Virus record (IMG/VR): IMGVR_UViG_3300042892_000761
Span: 1 to 42,458 of that record
Source of the DNA: a virus
Reading direction: 5' to 3' (one strand)
Length of the DNA stretch: 42,458 nucleotides
Shown here piece after piece: positions 1-9,102 of this stretch. The translations under genes and the position numbers were made by a program. The notes beneath the pieces are model-generated. The model saw only the letters and a list, made by a program, of their open reading frames with translations, was not told where the DNA came from and made no database searches. How positions within the stretch are numbered: position 1 is the stretch's first letter; each line of letters starts with the position of its first letter.

Positions 1-1
1 T

Positions 2-2116
2 TTAGTCTGCTATGCCCTAGGAATTACAGATGTTGATCCAATTAAATATGACCTGTTGTTTTTCCGATTTATTAATCCAGAGCGTAATGACTTTCCAGAT
101 ATTGATACAGACTTTGAAGACCGTCGCCGTAAAGAAGTTAAAGAGTATTTAAAGAAGAGGTTTAAGCATGTAGCTTCAATTTCTACATATACTTATTTTA
201 AAGATAAGGGTGTAGTCCGTGATGCTGCTCGTGTATTTATGGTTCCACTCCAAGAAGTTAATCGTGCTTTAAAGCCAGTAGATACCTTTGAAGATTTTAT
301 GGAGTCACCAAATACTAAAGAATTTAGAATGAGATACCCAGAAGTTGTTTGGCTTGCCGAAAGATTGCGTGGCCGAATTCGTTCTGTTGGAGTACATGCC
401 GCAGGTGTTGTAGTTGCTAAAGATGATTTAAGAAAATATGCTCCAGTTGAATCTAGAGAAGATGCTCAAGATAAAGTTTCTGGTCGTATTCCAGTTGTCG
501 CATATGATATGGACACTGTGGCAGACATTGGATTAATTAAGTTAGATGCTTTAGGATTAAAAACTCTTTCTGTTATATCTGACACTCTATCTTCAATTAA
601 AGAGAGACATAAGAAAGAAATAAACCTTTCAGAATTGACACTGGATGATCCTAAAGTTTATAAGATGTTAAGTGAAGGATACACTAAGGGAGTATTTCAA
701 GCTGAAGCGACACCCTACACAAATCTGCTTATGAAGATGGGTGTAGATAAGTTTGAAGACTTAGTCGCATCTAATGCTTTAGTCCGTCCAGGCGCCATGA
801 ACACTGTTGGTGCTGCCTACATTGACCGTAAAAACGGAAGAGAAGCAGTAGATTACAGCCATGTATTAATGAAAGAGTTCACCGAAAACACATATGGTGT
901 TATTATATATCAAGAGCAAGTTATGCAAGCATGTGTTCACCTAGGAGGAATGTCTTGGTCAGAAGCGGATAAAGTTCGTAAGATCATTGGCAAAAAGAAA
1001 GATGCAAAAGAATTCGACCAGTTCAAAGATAAGTTTATTGAGGGCGCTTCTGGGCATATCTCAAAAAAGAAAGCGGAGCAGCTATGGCATGACTTTGAAG
1101 CTCATGCTGGTTATTCGTTTAACCGTTCTCATGCTGTTGCTTATTCCATGCTTTCTTATTATACAGCTTGGCTTAAAACTTATTACCCTTTGGAATTTAT
1201 GTTTTCAATTCTTAAAAATGAAAATGATAAAGATGCGAGAACCGAATATTTAATTGAAGCAAAACGACTTGGGTTACGCATCATGCTTCCTCATGTCAAT
1301 GAATCTGACATATACTTTTCATTACAGGATGGCGGAATTAGATTTGGACTTGCCGAAGTAAAGTTTATATCTGACAATATTGCTAATAAAATTATGGAGA
1401 AGCGCCCATTTAGAGACTACGCAGAACTAATTGATAAAGCTTCTAAAAAGGGTAGCGGTATTAATAGCCGAGCAATTGAAGCACTAAATGCAATTGGCGG
1501 TGCAGCGTTTGAAGATAATCCAAGAACTGGTAATGAAAAAGATAACTATTACGAATATTTAGGAATACCTACTTTTAACTTGGCTGGCATTCCTCCACGC
1601 ATTAAGGCGCAAGCTAGACCAATTGATGACTTTGATGATCTAGGATCTTTTGTTATGTTTGGAATGGTCAAAAGTATCAAGCGTGGAACTGGTTGGGCAA
1701 GAGTAGAGTTGGTAGATGAAACTGGAACTATTGGATTGTTCCATCATGAAGATACTCAGATAGAGCCAAACCAAATGTACTTTATTTTAGTCGGAGATAA
1801 TAGAATATCTAGATATATAAAGGTAAGCGAAATAGATCCTAGCGGATCAGATTTATTTGTAGATTACTTATATAGAAAAGAATATGATTTAGAAGAGGAT
1901 GAATATATTGTAGTAAGCTTTACTCCATATAAAACTAAGGCTGGCAAGATGATGAGTCACATAGTTTTATCTAATGCTGATAAACAATTAACTAGAGTTA
2001 TTGTATTCCCTACCCTATACAAGATATCACTTGCTAAAATGCGAGAAGGCATGAAATGTAAATTGGTATTATCTAAATTAGATGATGGCACACTTAACGT
2101 AAAGGAAATAAAATGA
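2..2116 (+). CDS. dnaE: DNA polymerase III alpha subunit (DnaE-like), 5' partial
   Basis: Replicative C-family DNA polymerase that copies the phage genome. The reading frame is open from base 2, so the N-terminal PHP domain and part of the palm lie outside the window; a TTG at 56 is internal. The palm motif PDIDTDF (about residues 32-38) carries two catalytic Asp, and IKLDALGL carries the third (family knowledge: E. coli D401, D403, D555). Fingers and helix-hairpin-helix regions follow, and the C-terminus (from about residue 570) has an OB-fold-like stretch GSFVMFGMVKSIK. The stop overlaps the next start (ATGA), so it leads the replication/recombination operon. Confidence 0.95.
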   Translation, partial: LVCYALGITDVDPIKYDLLFFRFINPERNDFPDIDTDFEDRRRKEVKEYLKKRFKHVASISTYTYFKDKGVVRDAARVFMVPLQEVNRALKPVDTFEDFMESPNTKEFRMRYPEVVWLAERLRGRIRSVGVHAAGVVVAKDDLRKYAPVESREDAQDKVSGRIPVVAYDMDTVADIGLIKLDALGLKTLSVISDTLSSIKERHKKEINLSELTLDDPKVYKMLSEGYTKGVFQAEATPYTNLLMKMGVDKFEDLVASNALVRPGAMNTVGAAYIDRKNGREAVDYSHVLMKEFTENTYGVIIYQEQVMQACVHLGGMSWSEADKVRKIIGKKKDAKEFDQFKDKFIEGASGHISKKKAEQLWHDFEAHAGYSFNRSHAVAYSMLSYYTAWLKTYYPLEFMFSILKNENDKDARTEYLIEAKRLGLRIMLPHVNESDIYFSLQDGGIRFGLAEVKFISDNIANKIMEKRPFRDYAELIDKASKKGSGINSRAIEALNAIGGAAFEDNPRTGNEKDNYYEYLGIPTFNLAGIPPRIKAQARPIDDFDDLGSFVMFGMVKSIKRGTGWARVELVDETGTIGLFHHEDTQIEPNQMYFILVGDNRISRYIKVSEIDPSGSDLFVDYLYRKEYDLEEDEYIVVSFTPYKTKAGKMMSHIVLSNADKQLTRVIVFPTLYKISLAKMREGMKCKLVLSKLDDGTLNVKEIK

Positions 2117-2328
2117 CAGAAATAGATCCACAGGATTTATTTAAAGAAATGAGTCTTAGTAAAATTTTAGTTGCTATGCTAGAAACTTTAGGAACAATTG
2201 ATATCCCCGCCCTAACATTTTTAGATGCTGCTAAAGAAGATAAACAATTACAGATTGATTATGATTCGGAAATCGAATCATTTACATTTAAATTAAAGGA
2301 GAACCATGAACAACCAGATAACAACTAA
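2113..2328 (+). CDS. Small acidic hypothetical protein, 71 aa
   Basis: I do not recognise this protein. It is acidic, has no membrane segment or Cys motif, and lies between dnaE and mazG with a 4-base overlap upstream (ATGA) and a 23-base overlap downstream, which implies translational coupling. AAAGGAAA precedes the start. A replication accessory role is only a guess from position. Confidence 0.7.
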   Translation: MTEIDPQDLFKEMSLSKILVAMLETLGTIDIPALTFLDAAKEDKQLQIDYDSEIESFTFKLKENHEQPDNN

Positions 2329-2695
2329 GTCTTTAAATAACCCAAATCACAGAGAGATTAATTTAGTAACAGATTATGGAATGGATGCGTTAGCAGCTGT
2401 TCTTCATGAAACTGCAATTGAAAAAGGTTTCTGGGAAGGAGAAATCGGATATGACAAGATCGGTAATAAGCTTGCTCTCGTACATTCAGAAGTTACTGAA
2501 GTACTGGAAGCTATCCGTAAGAATAAAGGGTCTGAAGAAGTTGTAGAAGAAATAGCAGATATTATTATTCGTACGCTAGATGTCTATGCTGCTATGAGAA
2601 ATACAGGAGATCTTACACATAGTTTAGATGAAGTTTTATTTAATAAAATGGAAAAGAATAAGGCACGACCAAAGCTTCACGGCAACCGTTTTTAA
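2306..2695 (+). CDS. mazG: MazG-like nucleotide pyrophosphohydrolase
   Basis: All-alpha NTP pyrophosphohydrolase of the MazG family, which hydrolyses (d)NTPs to NMP and PPi and is common in phages. Visible hallmarks are the metal-binding helices: SEVTEVLEAI (about residues 62-71) followed by EEVVEEIADIIIR (about 78-90), the ExxE...ExxD pattern. The start follows a good AAAGGAGAA Shine-Dalgarno. At 129 aa it fits a single-domain phage MazG. Substrate cannot be read from sequence; dNTP pool control or (p)ppGpp removal are the usual proposals. Confidence 0.85.
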   Translation: MNNQITTKSLNNPNHREINLVTDYGMDALAAVLHETAIEKGFWEGEIGYDKIGNKLALVHSEVTEVLEAIRKNKGSEEVVEEIADIIIRTLDVYAAMRNTGDLTHSLDEVLFNKMEKNKARPKLHGNRF

Positions 2696-2704
2696 TGCTA
2701 TAAT
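2696..2704 (+). promoter_or_regulatory. Extended -10 promoter before recA
   Basis: TGCTATAAT (TG-N-TATAAT) spans the end of mazG, just upstream of recA. The same TGCTATAAT/TGCTATACT core occurs before the genes at 24240 and 28442, so it looks like a recurring phage promoter that does not need a -35 box. Confidence 0.55.
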
Positions 2705-2726
2705 AATGAAAAAGAAAGAGTTAAAA

Positions 2727-3731
2727 ATGACAATATTGATAGACGATATACTATCAAAGCTTGACCCTAAAACAAGAGCAAGAGTTCAATCCGCACAGAA
2801 TATAGTTGTCGAAAAACAAAAAACTCCAAGTGCTGGATTAAATATGGCTCTTAGGGGTGGGCTTGGATATGGAAGACAGGTTTTAGTTTGGGGCAATAAG
2901 TCCGCAGGTAAATCTTCTTTTTGCTTACAGACAATTGCTTTAGCGCAGAAAGAAGGTAAAACCTGTGCATGGATTGATGCAGAAGCATCATATGATCAAG
3001 CATGGGCGGAGTCCTTGGGAGTAGATTCATCTTCTCTTATTTATTCTCCCGCAAAAACTGTAAATGATATGGTTGATGTTGCTACTAAGTTAATGGATGC
3101 AGGAGTAGATATAATTGTTGTTGATTCTATATCAGCACTACTGCCAGCCATTTATTTTGAAAAAGATGGCAATGAGATGAAAGATTTACAAGACACTAAA
3201 CAAATTGGTGCGGAAGCAAAGGACATGACACATGCAGTTAAAATGCTTAACTACGCAAACAAAAACACATTACTTATACTTATATCACAGCAAAGAAATC
3301 AGTTTGGAAGTATGCATGCTTCCCATATCCCAACAGGAGGAATGGCAGTCAAATTCTTTTCCTCAACAGTTGTCAAGCTTTGGTCTTCCGAAGCTGAAGC
3401 TAATGCTATTAAGTCTGGTATACAAGTCGGTGATAAAATCATTGAACAAAGGGTCGGCAGACCAGTTAACTGGATCATTGACTATAACAAACTCGGACCC
3501 CCAAACTTATCTGGACAGTACGACTTCTATTATCAAGGCTCACACCTTGGCGTAGATCGTGTTGGTGAAACTTTAGACGTAGCAGAAATGTGCGGAATAG
3601 TAGAAAAGGGTGGAGCATGGTATACAGTAAATGGAGAACGTTTTCAAGGACGTGCAAAGGCTGTGGCATATTTAAGAGAAAATCCAGATGTTGTAGACAA
3701 CTTAATTGGAGAAATAGATGCCAGATCTTAA
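2727..3731 (+). CDS. recA: RecA-like recombinase
   Basis: ATP-dependent strand-exchange protein of about 334 aa. The Walker A is GNKSAGKSS (about residues 52-60) and Walker B is DIIVVDSIS (about 126-134). The QQRNQFGSMHASHIPTGG region (about 190-207) matches the loop preceding the DNA-binding L2 segment. The start chosen is the ATG at 2727, six bases after AAAGAAAGAG; an in-frame ATG at 2706 would add seven Lys-rich residues. It likely acts with the RecB/Cas4-like nuclease and RuvC encoded nearby. The C-terminal acidic tail of cellular RecA is short here, which is usual in phage. Confidence 0.95.
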   Translation: MTILIDDILSKLDPKTRARVQSAQNIVVEKQKTPSAGLNMALRGGLGYGRQVLVWGNKSAGKSSFCLQTIALAQKEGKTCAWIDAEASYDQAWAESLGVDSSSLIYSPAKTVNDMVDVATKLMDAGVDIIVVDSISALLPAIYFEKDGNEMKDLQDTKQIGAEAKDMTHAVKMLNYANKNTLLILISQQRNQFGSMHASHIPTGGMAVKFFSSTVVKLWSSEAEANAIKSGIQVGDKIIEQRVGRPVNWIIDYNKLGPPNLSGQYDFYYQGSHLGVDRVGETLDVAEMCGIVEKGGAWYTVNGERFQGRAKAVAYLRENPDVVDNLIGEIDARS

Positions 3732-3915
3732 TCAGTTTCTTAATAAAAAGAAAGTAGATTTAAAATTAAATGATAGGGATCTAGAGCAGCTAAATGGAAT
3801 TCGTCCATGTTCACATTGCTCCGAAGATGTAGTTGGCGCATTATGGGATGCTATTGATTTGACCATGTATTGGAAATGCAGTAATGGTCATGAAAATTCT
3901 TTTAAGGTTAACTAA
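3718..3915 (+). CDS. Zinc-ribbon small protein, 65 aa
   Basis: It has one probable zinc site: CSHC (about residues 32-35) and C-x3-H (WKCSNGH, about 53-59). The Lys-rich N-terminus suggests nucleic-acid contact. It overlaps recA by 14 bases and abuts the next gene (TAATG). Function unknown; it belongs to the recombination operon by position. Confidence 0.75.
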   Translation: MPDLNQFLNKKKVDLKLNDRDLEQLNGIRPCSHCSEDVVGALWDAIDLTMYWKCSNGHENSFKVN

Positions 3916-4220
3916 TGTCTGAAAGATCAGAGGTTAAGCGTGATGGAGCCAAGGCTCAAAAGAATAGTGGTCGTGGAGATTACCAAAAGGGTGACGCTCA
4001 ATGGAAACAATTTTTAGTAGATTATAAAGAAGCTTCAAGATCGTTTGCGCTTAACAAAGAAGTCTGGGCAAAAATTTGCACAGACACCTTTAAAGTTAAT
4101 AGAGATATGTACCCAGCTCTTAAAATTATTTTAGGAACAGATTCAAAGGTTAGACTAGGTTTAATTGAATGGGCAGTTTTAGAAGAACTGATTACATTTT
4201 GGGAGGAGAATCATGGATAA
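3915..4220 (+). CDS. Putative PD-(D/E)XK nuclease-like protein, 101 aa
   Basis: The N-terminal half has the spacing of a Holliday-junction-resolvase/VRR-type nuclease core: SGRGDYQKGDA (Gly-Asp) followed by FLVDYKEA (D-x-K) about 11 residues later, then a helix. This is pattern inference; I cannot confirm the fold. It sits between recA and a RecB-like nuclease, which fits DNA repair. It overlaps the following small gene by eight bases. Confidence 0.5.
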   Translation: MSERSEVKRDGAKAQKNSGRGDYQKGDAQWKQFLVDYKEASRSFALNKEVWAKICTDTFKVNRDMYPALKIILGTDSKVRLGLIEWAVLEELITFWEENHG

Positions 4221-4323
4221 CCTTTCACTTGCGTTCTTAGTTGGATTTATAGCAGGTAATATATTTGGCAGTTGGGCTATTTCATATACAAAGAAAGAGG
4301 TTGAAAAACATGTTGGAAAATAA
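4213..4323 (+). CDS. Small single-pass membrane protein, 36 aa
   Basis: A very strong GGGAGGAG Shine-Dalgarno precedes the ATG. The product begins with a hydrophobic helix (about residues 5-24, LAFLVGFIAGNIFGSWAI) and ends with a charged KKEVEKHVGK tail. It overlaps the neighbours on both sides. Function unknown. Confidence 0.7.
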   Translation: MDNLSLAFLVGFIAGNIFGSWAISYTKKEVEKHVGK

Positions 4324-4660
4324 AGTTGAGTCTAAAAATACCTTAGAGATCATTAGTGATATCACTGAGTTTAATGATCTTCATGAGTTTATGCGGGATG
4401 AACATTTGGATAAAGCCCTTGGCATTGTGGTAAAATTATTAATGAACCCAGATGTTCCTTCGGCAAAAGCTCCACTTTTAATTATGGAGTTGCAGGCAAT
4501 GTCAACTAAGTTTGCAGTTCTTGCATCAGTGTATTCTACTATTGCAAAAGATAAAGCGGGCACAGAAAACAATAATAAAAAGAATATTTATTATTCAGTA
4601 AAGGAGTCTATAGACAAACTTGTAGATGCACTCAAGTATGTTGTTAGGTACAATTCATGA
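4310..4660 (+). CDS. Hypothetical helical protein, 116 aa
   Basis: The start is the ATG at 4310 after AAAGAAAGAGG; longer in-frame starts lie inside the previous gene. The product is soluble and predicted largely helical, with MNPDVPSAKAPLLIMELQAM in the middle. I do not recognise the family. The stop overlaps the next start (ATGA), keeping it in the replication operon. Confidence 0.7.
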   Translation: MLENKVESKNTLEIISDITEFNDLHEFMRDEHLDKALGIVVKLLMNPDVPSAKAPLLIMELQAMSTKFAVLASVYSTIAKDKAGTENNNKKNIYYSVKESIDKLVDALKYVVRYNS

Positions 4661-4899
4661 GAAAACCAGAATGGTTTGAGTTAATTGATAATGATCACGA
4701 TGATCCTTATGTAGGCAACAAACTTCCTTTTATTGTTTTGCTTGCTATTGTTATTGCAGTATCTGGATTTATATTTTTATTTCCTTTTAAAACAGAAGAT
4801 ACGATTCCTTCACCTACAATTGAGATTATACAGACCCCTATAGATCCAATACAAATGCCTGCTAAGGATAAAGATGATGAAGATGGGGATGATGATTAA
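4657..4899 (+). CDS. Single-TM protein with acidic tail, 80 aa
   Basis: A central hydrophobic helix (about residues 24-44, LPFIVLLAIVIAVSGFIFLF) separates a short acidic N-terminus from a Pro/Thr-rich segment and an Asp/Glu-rich tail (KDKDDEDGDDD). Probably a bitopic inner-membrane protein. Function unknown. It abuts the nuclease gene (TAATG). Confidence 0.7.
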   Translation: MRKPEWFELIDNDHDDPYVGNKLPFIVLLAIVIAVSGFIFLFPFKTEDTIPSPTIEIIQTPIDPIQMPAKDKDDEDGDDD

Positions 4900-5690
4900 T
4901 GGGTAGAGACATAGTAAAGAATCTTAAGTTCAAGAAGCATACTGGAAAGCACTTTGACCCAGAACTATTTGCACAACTATTAGATGAATCATATAGGAAT
5001 ACTAAACGTGCTGATGGAGAAATGACAAAGAAATCATTTAGCCCAAGCTCTTTAGGATACGGCCATGGAACATGTCCTAGATACTGGTACATGGCTTTTA
5101 GCGGTGCAATGTTTATTGATGATAACGATGCTGTTGCCGTAGCTAATATGGCTCAGGGAACTCAAGCTCACGAAAGGCTTCAAAAACTTATTGCGACTAT
5201 GCCACAATGGAAAGCGGAAGAAGAGGAAATCATTAATGAATACCCTCCTATTCGTGGCTTCATTGACTTGATTATGGAGTATGATGGACAAACTGTAATT
5301 GGTGAAATTAAAACGGCTAAGCAAGAAGTCTGGGATACTAGACGGTCTGAAATGAAATCTTCAGCCAATCATATGCTACAACTGCTTACCTATATGAAAC
5401 TAAAGAATGCTAAAGAAGGCTTTTTTCTTTATGAGAATAAAAACACTCAAGAGATACTTATAATCCCTATTTCTATGAATGAAAAGAATACTAAGATAAT
5501 TGAAGATACTTTTACTTGGATGTGTGAAGTTTGGGATAATTTTAAAGACGGAGATATTCCAATGAAGCCAGCTGGAGTAACTAAGTCTAAGATGCCCTGT
5601 ACTTATTGCCCAGTTAAAAAAGAATGCTACAGTAAAGATACTCCTACTGGTACAGTACAGATTGAGTTGTACGAGGTTCCTAAGATATGA
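4899..5690 (+). CDS. RecB/Cas4-like PD-(D/E)XK exonuclease with probable Fe-S cluster
   Basis: DNA exonuclease of the PD-(D/E)XK superfamily, 263 aa. Motifs in order: GTCPRYWYMAFSGA with a single Cys (about residue 60), HERLQKL (about 90), the core IRGFIDLIM (Asp) and IGEIKTA (E-x-K, about 130-136), a Q-containing helix, and a C-terminal CTYCPVKKEC. One N-terminal plus three C-terminal Cys is the Cas4/AddB 4Fe-4S arrangement. It likely resects DNA ends for the RecA encoded upstream. There is no CRISPR array or other cas gene here, so a CRISPR role is unlikely. Confidence 0.85.
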   Translation: MGRDIVKNLKFKKHTGKHFDPELFAQLLDESYRNTKRADGEMTKKSFSPSSLGYGHGTCPRYWYMAFSGAMFIDDNDAVAVANMAQGTQAHERLQKLIATMPQWKAEEEEIINEYPPIRGFIDLIMEYDGQTVIGEIKTAKQEVWDTRRSEMKSSANHMLQLLTYMKLKNAKEGFFLYENKNTQEILIIPISMNEKNTKIIEDTFTWMCEVWDNFKDGDIPMKPAGVTKSKMPCTYCPVKKECYSKDTPTGTVQIELYEVPKI

Positions 5691-5965
5691 TTTGTAGCAA
5701 TAAGGAATGCGCTAAAGACTTTGATGCTAAAACTCATAATCAAAAATATTGTTCTGATGAGTGCTGCAGAGTTGCAACCAATAAAAGAATTATGGAAAAG
5801 TATTACGAAAAAAAGGCCATTAAAAATGGAGCATTAAGAAAATGTAAAAAATGTTCTATTAGATTAAGTAGATATAATCAAAATGAAATATGCTCAAGTT
5901 GTGAAAAAAATATAAATTTAAAGAATAAAAATACATTATTAGGAATGCTAGATGAAATTAGCTGA
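5687..5965 (+). CDS. Double zinc-finger protein, 92 aa
   Basis: Two Cys clusters are visible: CSNKEC...YCSDEC (about residues 3-26) and CKKC...CSSC (about 53-73), joined by a basic helix. This suggests a nucleic-acid-binding or structural zinc protein. It overlaps the nuclease (ATGA) and RuvC (14 bases), which places it in the recombination operon. Confidence 0.75.
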   Translation: MICSNKECAKDFDAKTHNQKYCSDECCRVATNKRIMEKYYEKKAIKNGALRKCKKCSIRLSRYNQNEICSSCEKNINLKNKNTLLGMLDEIS

Positions 5966-6518
5966 CTTAGTAAAAACAAAAGCGGGTAGAGTTTTAGGTA
6001 TAGATGCCTCTACAAATTCAATTGCGTTTTGCCTAATGGAAAATAATAAACCATTAAAGTGGGGCAAGATAGAGTTGTCTGGATCAGATATTTATGAAAA
6101 GATATATGATGCTAAGGTAAAGATGTCTGTTATGTTAGATGAATTAAAGTCTGATTATATTGCTGTAGAAGGCGCTATCCTTGTCAGATCCCCTGATGCT
6201 GTGATAAAATTATCTTATGTTTATGGTGTTGTTATTGCTGAGCTTATGTCTACTGGAGCTAAGGTCATTACTATTTCTCCTACAGCTTGGCAGGCTTACA
6301 TTGGAAACAAAAATCCTACCAAAGATGAGAAGGCGGCTATAAGATTAAAACATCCAGGGTACGCTGATTCTTGGTATAAGAATCAAATAAGAAATATGCG
6401 TAAACAGAGAACAGTAGATTATTTTAATAATAAATATGGATTAAGCTTAGACGATTTTGATGTGGCAGATGCTTTTGGTATTGCCCATTATTCTAATGAG
6501 GAGTTGACTAAAAGATGA
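5952..6518 (+). CDS. ruvC: RuvC-like Holliday junction resolvase
   Basis: RNase H-fold junction resolvase of 188 aa. Acidic catalytic residues are visible as GIDAS (D18), YIAVEGA (Glu, about 75) and DDFDVADAFGIAH (two Asp near the C-terminus). SPTAWQAYIGNK matches the family's K-rich segment before the last motif. It would resolve recombination intermediates and branched DNA before packaging, and complements the RecA and RecB/Cas4-like genes upstream. Confidence 0.85.
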   Translation: MKLADLVKTKAGRVLGIDASTNSIAFCLMENNKPLKWGKIELSGSDIYEKIYDAKVKMSVMLDELKSDYIAVEGAILVRSPDAVIKLSYVYGVVIAELMSTGAKVITISPTAWQAYIGNKNPTKDEKAAIRLKHPGYADSWYKNQIRNMRKQRTVDYFNNKYGLSLDDFDVADAFGIAHYSNEELTKR

Positions 6519-6661
6519 AGTTGTATCAAAGCAAAGAATGGCTTCACAGGCGCTATCTTGTACAAAAAAAGACAGTTACAGAAATAGCAAAAGAAGCAGG
6601 AACTTCTGCAATGACTATTCAGAGGTATTTAGTACAGTTTGGATTAATTAAAAAAAGATGA
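6515..6661 (+). CDS. Small helix-turn-helix protein, 48 aa
   Basis: Almost the whole product is one HTH: KTVTEIAKEAGTSAMTIQRY (about residues 19-38), resembling homeodomain-like or resolvase C-terminal HTHs. It overlaps ruvC (ATGA) and the next gene (ATGA). A divergent paralogue lies at 24963, sharing KEW, VTEIA and the same length. Possible roles are a small repressor or DNA-binding accessory. Confidence 0.75.
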   Translation: MKLYQSKEWLHRRYLVQKKTVTEIAKEAGTSAMTIQRYLVQFGLIKKR

Positions 6662-7416
6662 GTATTGAAAAAAATATTTGGCAGACCTATGAAACATCTT
6701 ATGATGATCTACCGCAATATGCTAAAGAAAGTATAGGAACTTGGAAGCATATGAATCAAGACTGGAATCACGGCTATATGTCTGGTCCAGATAGAGAAAA
6801 CTTTTTTAAAGAAAACTTTTCAGAGGAGGTATACAATACATACGTAAACCTACCACTTGGAGTTATGAAAGCTGGCCTGTGGAGATTTGCAATTCTTTAT
6901 ATTCATGGTGGTGTTTACGCAGATATGGATACTCATTGTAAAGCACCAATTTCAGATTGGCTAAGCGATGATAACGATGCCCTTATGGACATTGAGAGGG
7001 ATACTCCGTGGCTTGCAACTCAAGTAATTGCGGCAAAAGCGGGAAGCCCAATAATGAAAGCAGCAATAGATCTATGCGTTGAAAGATGTTCAGACGGTAT
7101 TATTAAGCATAATCACATGGTACATTATTATACTGATGTGCAAATGTTTACAGACGCTATATACAAGCAATTAGGCGTAGAGCCTTATCACAAACATTTA
7201 AATGACTGGGCGTTAGAGCTCATGGAAATGGATTGGCTAAAAAATAATAATGTAAAAATATTAAATGGAGAAGAAGCAAGGCGTCTTCTAGATAAAGATG
7301 TTGTTCACCTATATTGGGGTGACGATAGAGAAGCTGGCTGGATAGCATGGAAAAAAGATCCAATGGTAAATGAATCATATCCAAATGGATTTAATCCTCA
7401 TGAGTGGGAAAAATAA
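6658..7416 (+). CDS. Glycosyltransferase with DXD motif (OCH1/Gly_transf_sug type)
   Basis: The N-terminal IWQTYET and the central RFAILYIHGGVYADMDTHCKAP (about residues 75-98) are hallmarks of the DXD sugar-binding glycosyltransferase family related to yeast Och1 and clostridial toxin catalytic domains. YADMD provides the metal-binding DXD. 252 aa, soluble. It is directly followed by a sugar nucleotidyltransferase gene, so the pair may make and transfer an activated sugar, to host envelope glycan, virion protein or modified DNA bases; the target is not readable. Confidence 0.85.
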   Translation: MSIEKNIWQTYETSYDDLPQYAKESIGTWKHMNQDWNHGYMSGPDRENFFKENFSEEVYNTYVNLPLGVMKAGLWRFAILYIHGGVYADMDTHCKAPISDWLSDDNDALMDIERDTPWLATQVIAAKAGSPIMKAAIDLCVERCSDGIIKHNHMVHYYTDVQMFTDAIYKQLGVEPYHKHLNDWALELMEMDWLKNNNVKILNGEEARRLLDKDVVHLYWGDDREAGWIAWKKDPMVNESYPNGFNPHEWEK

Positions 7417-8087
7417 TGTCTACAATAGGAGTTTTACCAGCATCGGGAAAGGCTTCCAGAATTGGGGGTATACCTAAATTTTGTTTACCAATTTCTGATC
7501 ATACATCTTTGATTCAATGGCATGTAGATCAAATGCTAGAAGTTTGTGATGAAGTTAGAATATCTACAAGAGCCGAATGGGTTCCAATTATTCAAAATAT
7601 GGATATGAATGTTAAATTAATTGTTCGTGAGCCATCTACTATGTCTGATGCAATAAATTTTATGGTGGGCAATTATAATGATACCGTATTGGTTGGAATG
7701 CCAGACACCTTTATACTAAATTCTCCAGTAAATATTTATAAAGAGATGATGAAGCACGATAACGCTGATTTAGTTCTAGGAGTTTGGCCTTGTCAAGATG
7801 ATTTGAAAGGCCGCGTTGGTCAAGTTCTTATAGATTCAAATAGTAAGGTAATCGCTTCGCAAGATAAAATTGATGATTGTGAATATAAAGATATGTGGGG
7901 TACTATGCTATTCAGAAAAAATATGATAAGATACCTAGATCCAGAAAAAGACCATCCAGGAAAGCAGATCCAAGACTGGATTGATGATGGTATGAATATT
8001 ATGGCAACAAGGCCAGGCGGGAAATATATGGATATAGGAACTTTAAGGGGACTTAAACAACTATACAGAGAGATTGATAATGCTTAA
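7416..8087 (+). CDS. Sugar-nucleotide/NTP transferase-like protein
   Basis: Rossmann-like nucleotidyltransferase of 223 aa. The N-terminal LPASGKASRIGGIPKFCLPI follows the GxGxRxxP...PK pattern of glucose-1-phosphate nucleotidyltransferases, and VLVGMPDTF (about residues 88-96) looks like the metal-binding Asp strand. The ATG at 7416 was chosen because it overlaps the upstream TAA; a GTG 12 bases earlier is possible. It likely supplies an NDP-sugar to the glycosyltransferase encoded immediately upstream. Confidence 0.75.
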   Translation: MSTIGVLPASGKASRIGGIPKFCLPISDHTSLIQWHVDQMLEVCDEVRISTRAEWVPIIQNMDMNVKLIVREPSTMSDAINFMVGNYNDTVLVGMPDTFILNSPVNIYKEMMKHDNADLVLGVWPCQDDLKGRVGQVLIDSNSKVIASQDKIDDCEYKDMWGTMLFRKNMIRYLDPEKDHPGKQIQDWIDDGMNIMATRPGGKYMDIGTLRGLKQLYREIDNA

Positions 8088-9102
8088 TATTGGTAACAGT
8101 GAGGCTCTATGTTTTGACGATATTCTTTTAGTTCCACAACAATCAGATGTAGCAAGCCGAAAAGAAGTTAACTTAAAGATGAATGGATATGATTTACCCA
8201 TCGTTTCAAGTCCTATGGATACAGTAACTGGTTGGGAAATGGCAGCACATATTGCCAATGCTGGCGGAATTGGAATAATTCATAGATACATGAGTTCTGC
8301 TGATAGAATATTGGAATGCCGTAAAGCAATAAAGGCTACAGAAAATTCAAATAATATTGGTATTGCTATATCAGCAATTGAAGCTTTAGATACTGAATTT
8401 ATTAAAGATTTGATTTTTGCTGAAGTTAAATGGATATGTATTGATACTGCTAATGGTCATGGAGAATCATGTGCTAGAGCAGTTAGAGTGCTAAAATCTA
8501 ATTTCCCAAAATTAAAAATTATGGCAGGCAATGTTTCCACAAAGCATGGTTACGGTAGATTATCTAGAATGGGTGCTGATGCAATTAGGGTAGGAATTGG
8601 TGGCGGAGCCACATGTACTACTAGAATTGTTTCTGGTCATGGAATGCCAACCCTTCAATCTATTATTGATTGTTATGAATTTAAAAAAGAAAATAATATA
8701 GAGGCTTTAATTATTGCAGACGGTGGAATTAGAAATACAGGAGACATGGTAAAAGCTTTTGCTGCAGGCGCAGATATGGTTATGCTTGGCTCTATGCTAG
8801 CAGGTACAGATGAAGCCCCTGGAGACCTAGATAACGGGTTTAAAAGATTTAGGGGTATGGCAAGTAAGGAAGCTCAATTACAATGGCGTGGAGAGTCTTC
8901 TGTGCCAGAAGGAGTGTCTACTATGATACCTTATAAAGGATTGGTGTCAAATGTTATTGAAGAAATTAAGGGTGGGCTAGGCAGTGGATGTTCTTATTCT
9001 GGAGTACATGCATTAGGAGATTTAGTTCATGAATCAAACTATGTTAAAGTTTCACCATTAAGTAAAGCAGAATCTATTCCCCATGCTAAAGGAGCAAATT
9101 AA
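8080..9102 (+). CDS. guaB: IMP dehydrogenase/GMP reductase family enzyme lacking CBS domains
   Basis: TIM-barrel enzyme of 340 aa. Motifs: SSPMDTV (about residues 43-49), [13 protein letters not shown] with the catalytic Cys at about 179, [14 protein letters not shown], and the flap [12 protein letters not shown] (about 286-297). The flap resembles IMPDH more than GMP reductase, while the length without CBS domains resembles GMP reductase, so the exact reaction is uncertain. It sits between a nucleotidyltransferase and a MazG-like gene, suggesting guanine nucleotide supply. Start at the ATG; eight bases overlap the upstream gene. Confidence 0.85.
   Translation: MLNIGNSEALCFDDILLVPQQSDVASRKEVNLKMNGYDLPIVSSPMDTVTGWEMAAHIANAGGIGIIHRYMSSADRILECRKAIKATENSNNIGIAISAIEALDTEFIKDLIFAEVKWICIDTANGHGESCARAVRVLKSNFPKLKIMAGNVSTKHGYGRLSRMGADAIRVGIGGGATCTTRIVSGHGMPTLQSIIDCYEFKKENNIEALIIADGGIRNTGDMVKAFAAGADMVMLGSMLAGTDEAPGDLDNGFKRFRGMASKEAQLQWRGESSVPEGVSTMIPYKGLVSNVIEEIKGGLGSGCSYSGVHALGDLVHESNYVKVSPLSKAESIPHAKGAN

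Noticed and set aside
4899-5690. Cas4 of a CRISPR adaptation module
   Set aside because: No cas1, cas2 or repeats are present; neighbours are RecA, RuvC and DnaE, so a recombination exonuclease is simpler.
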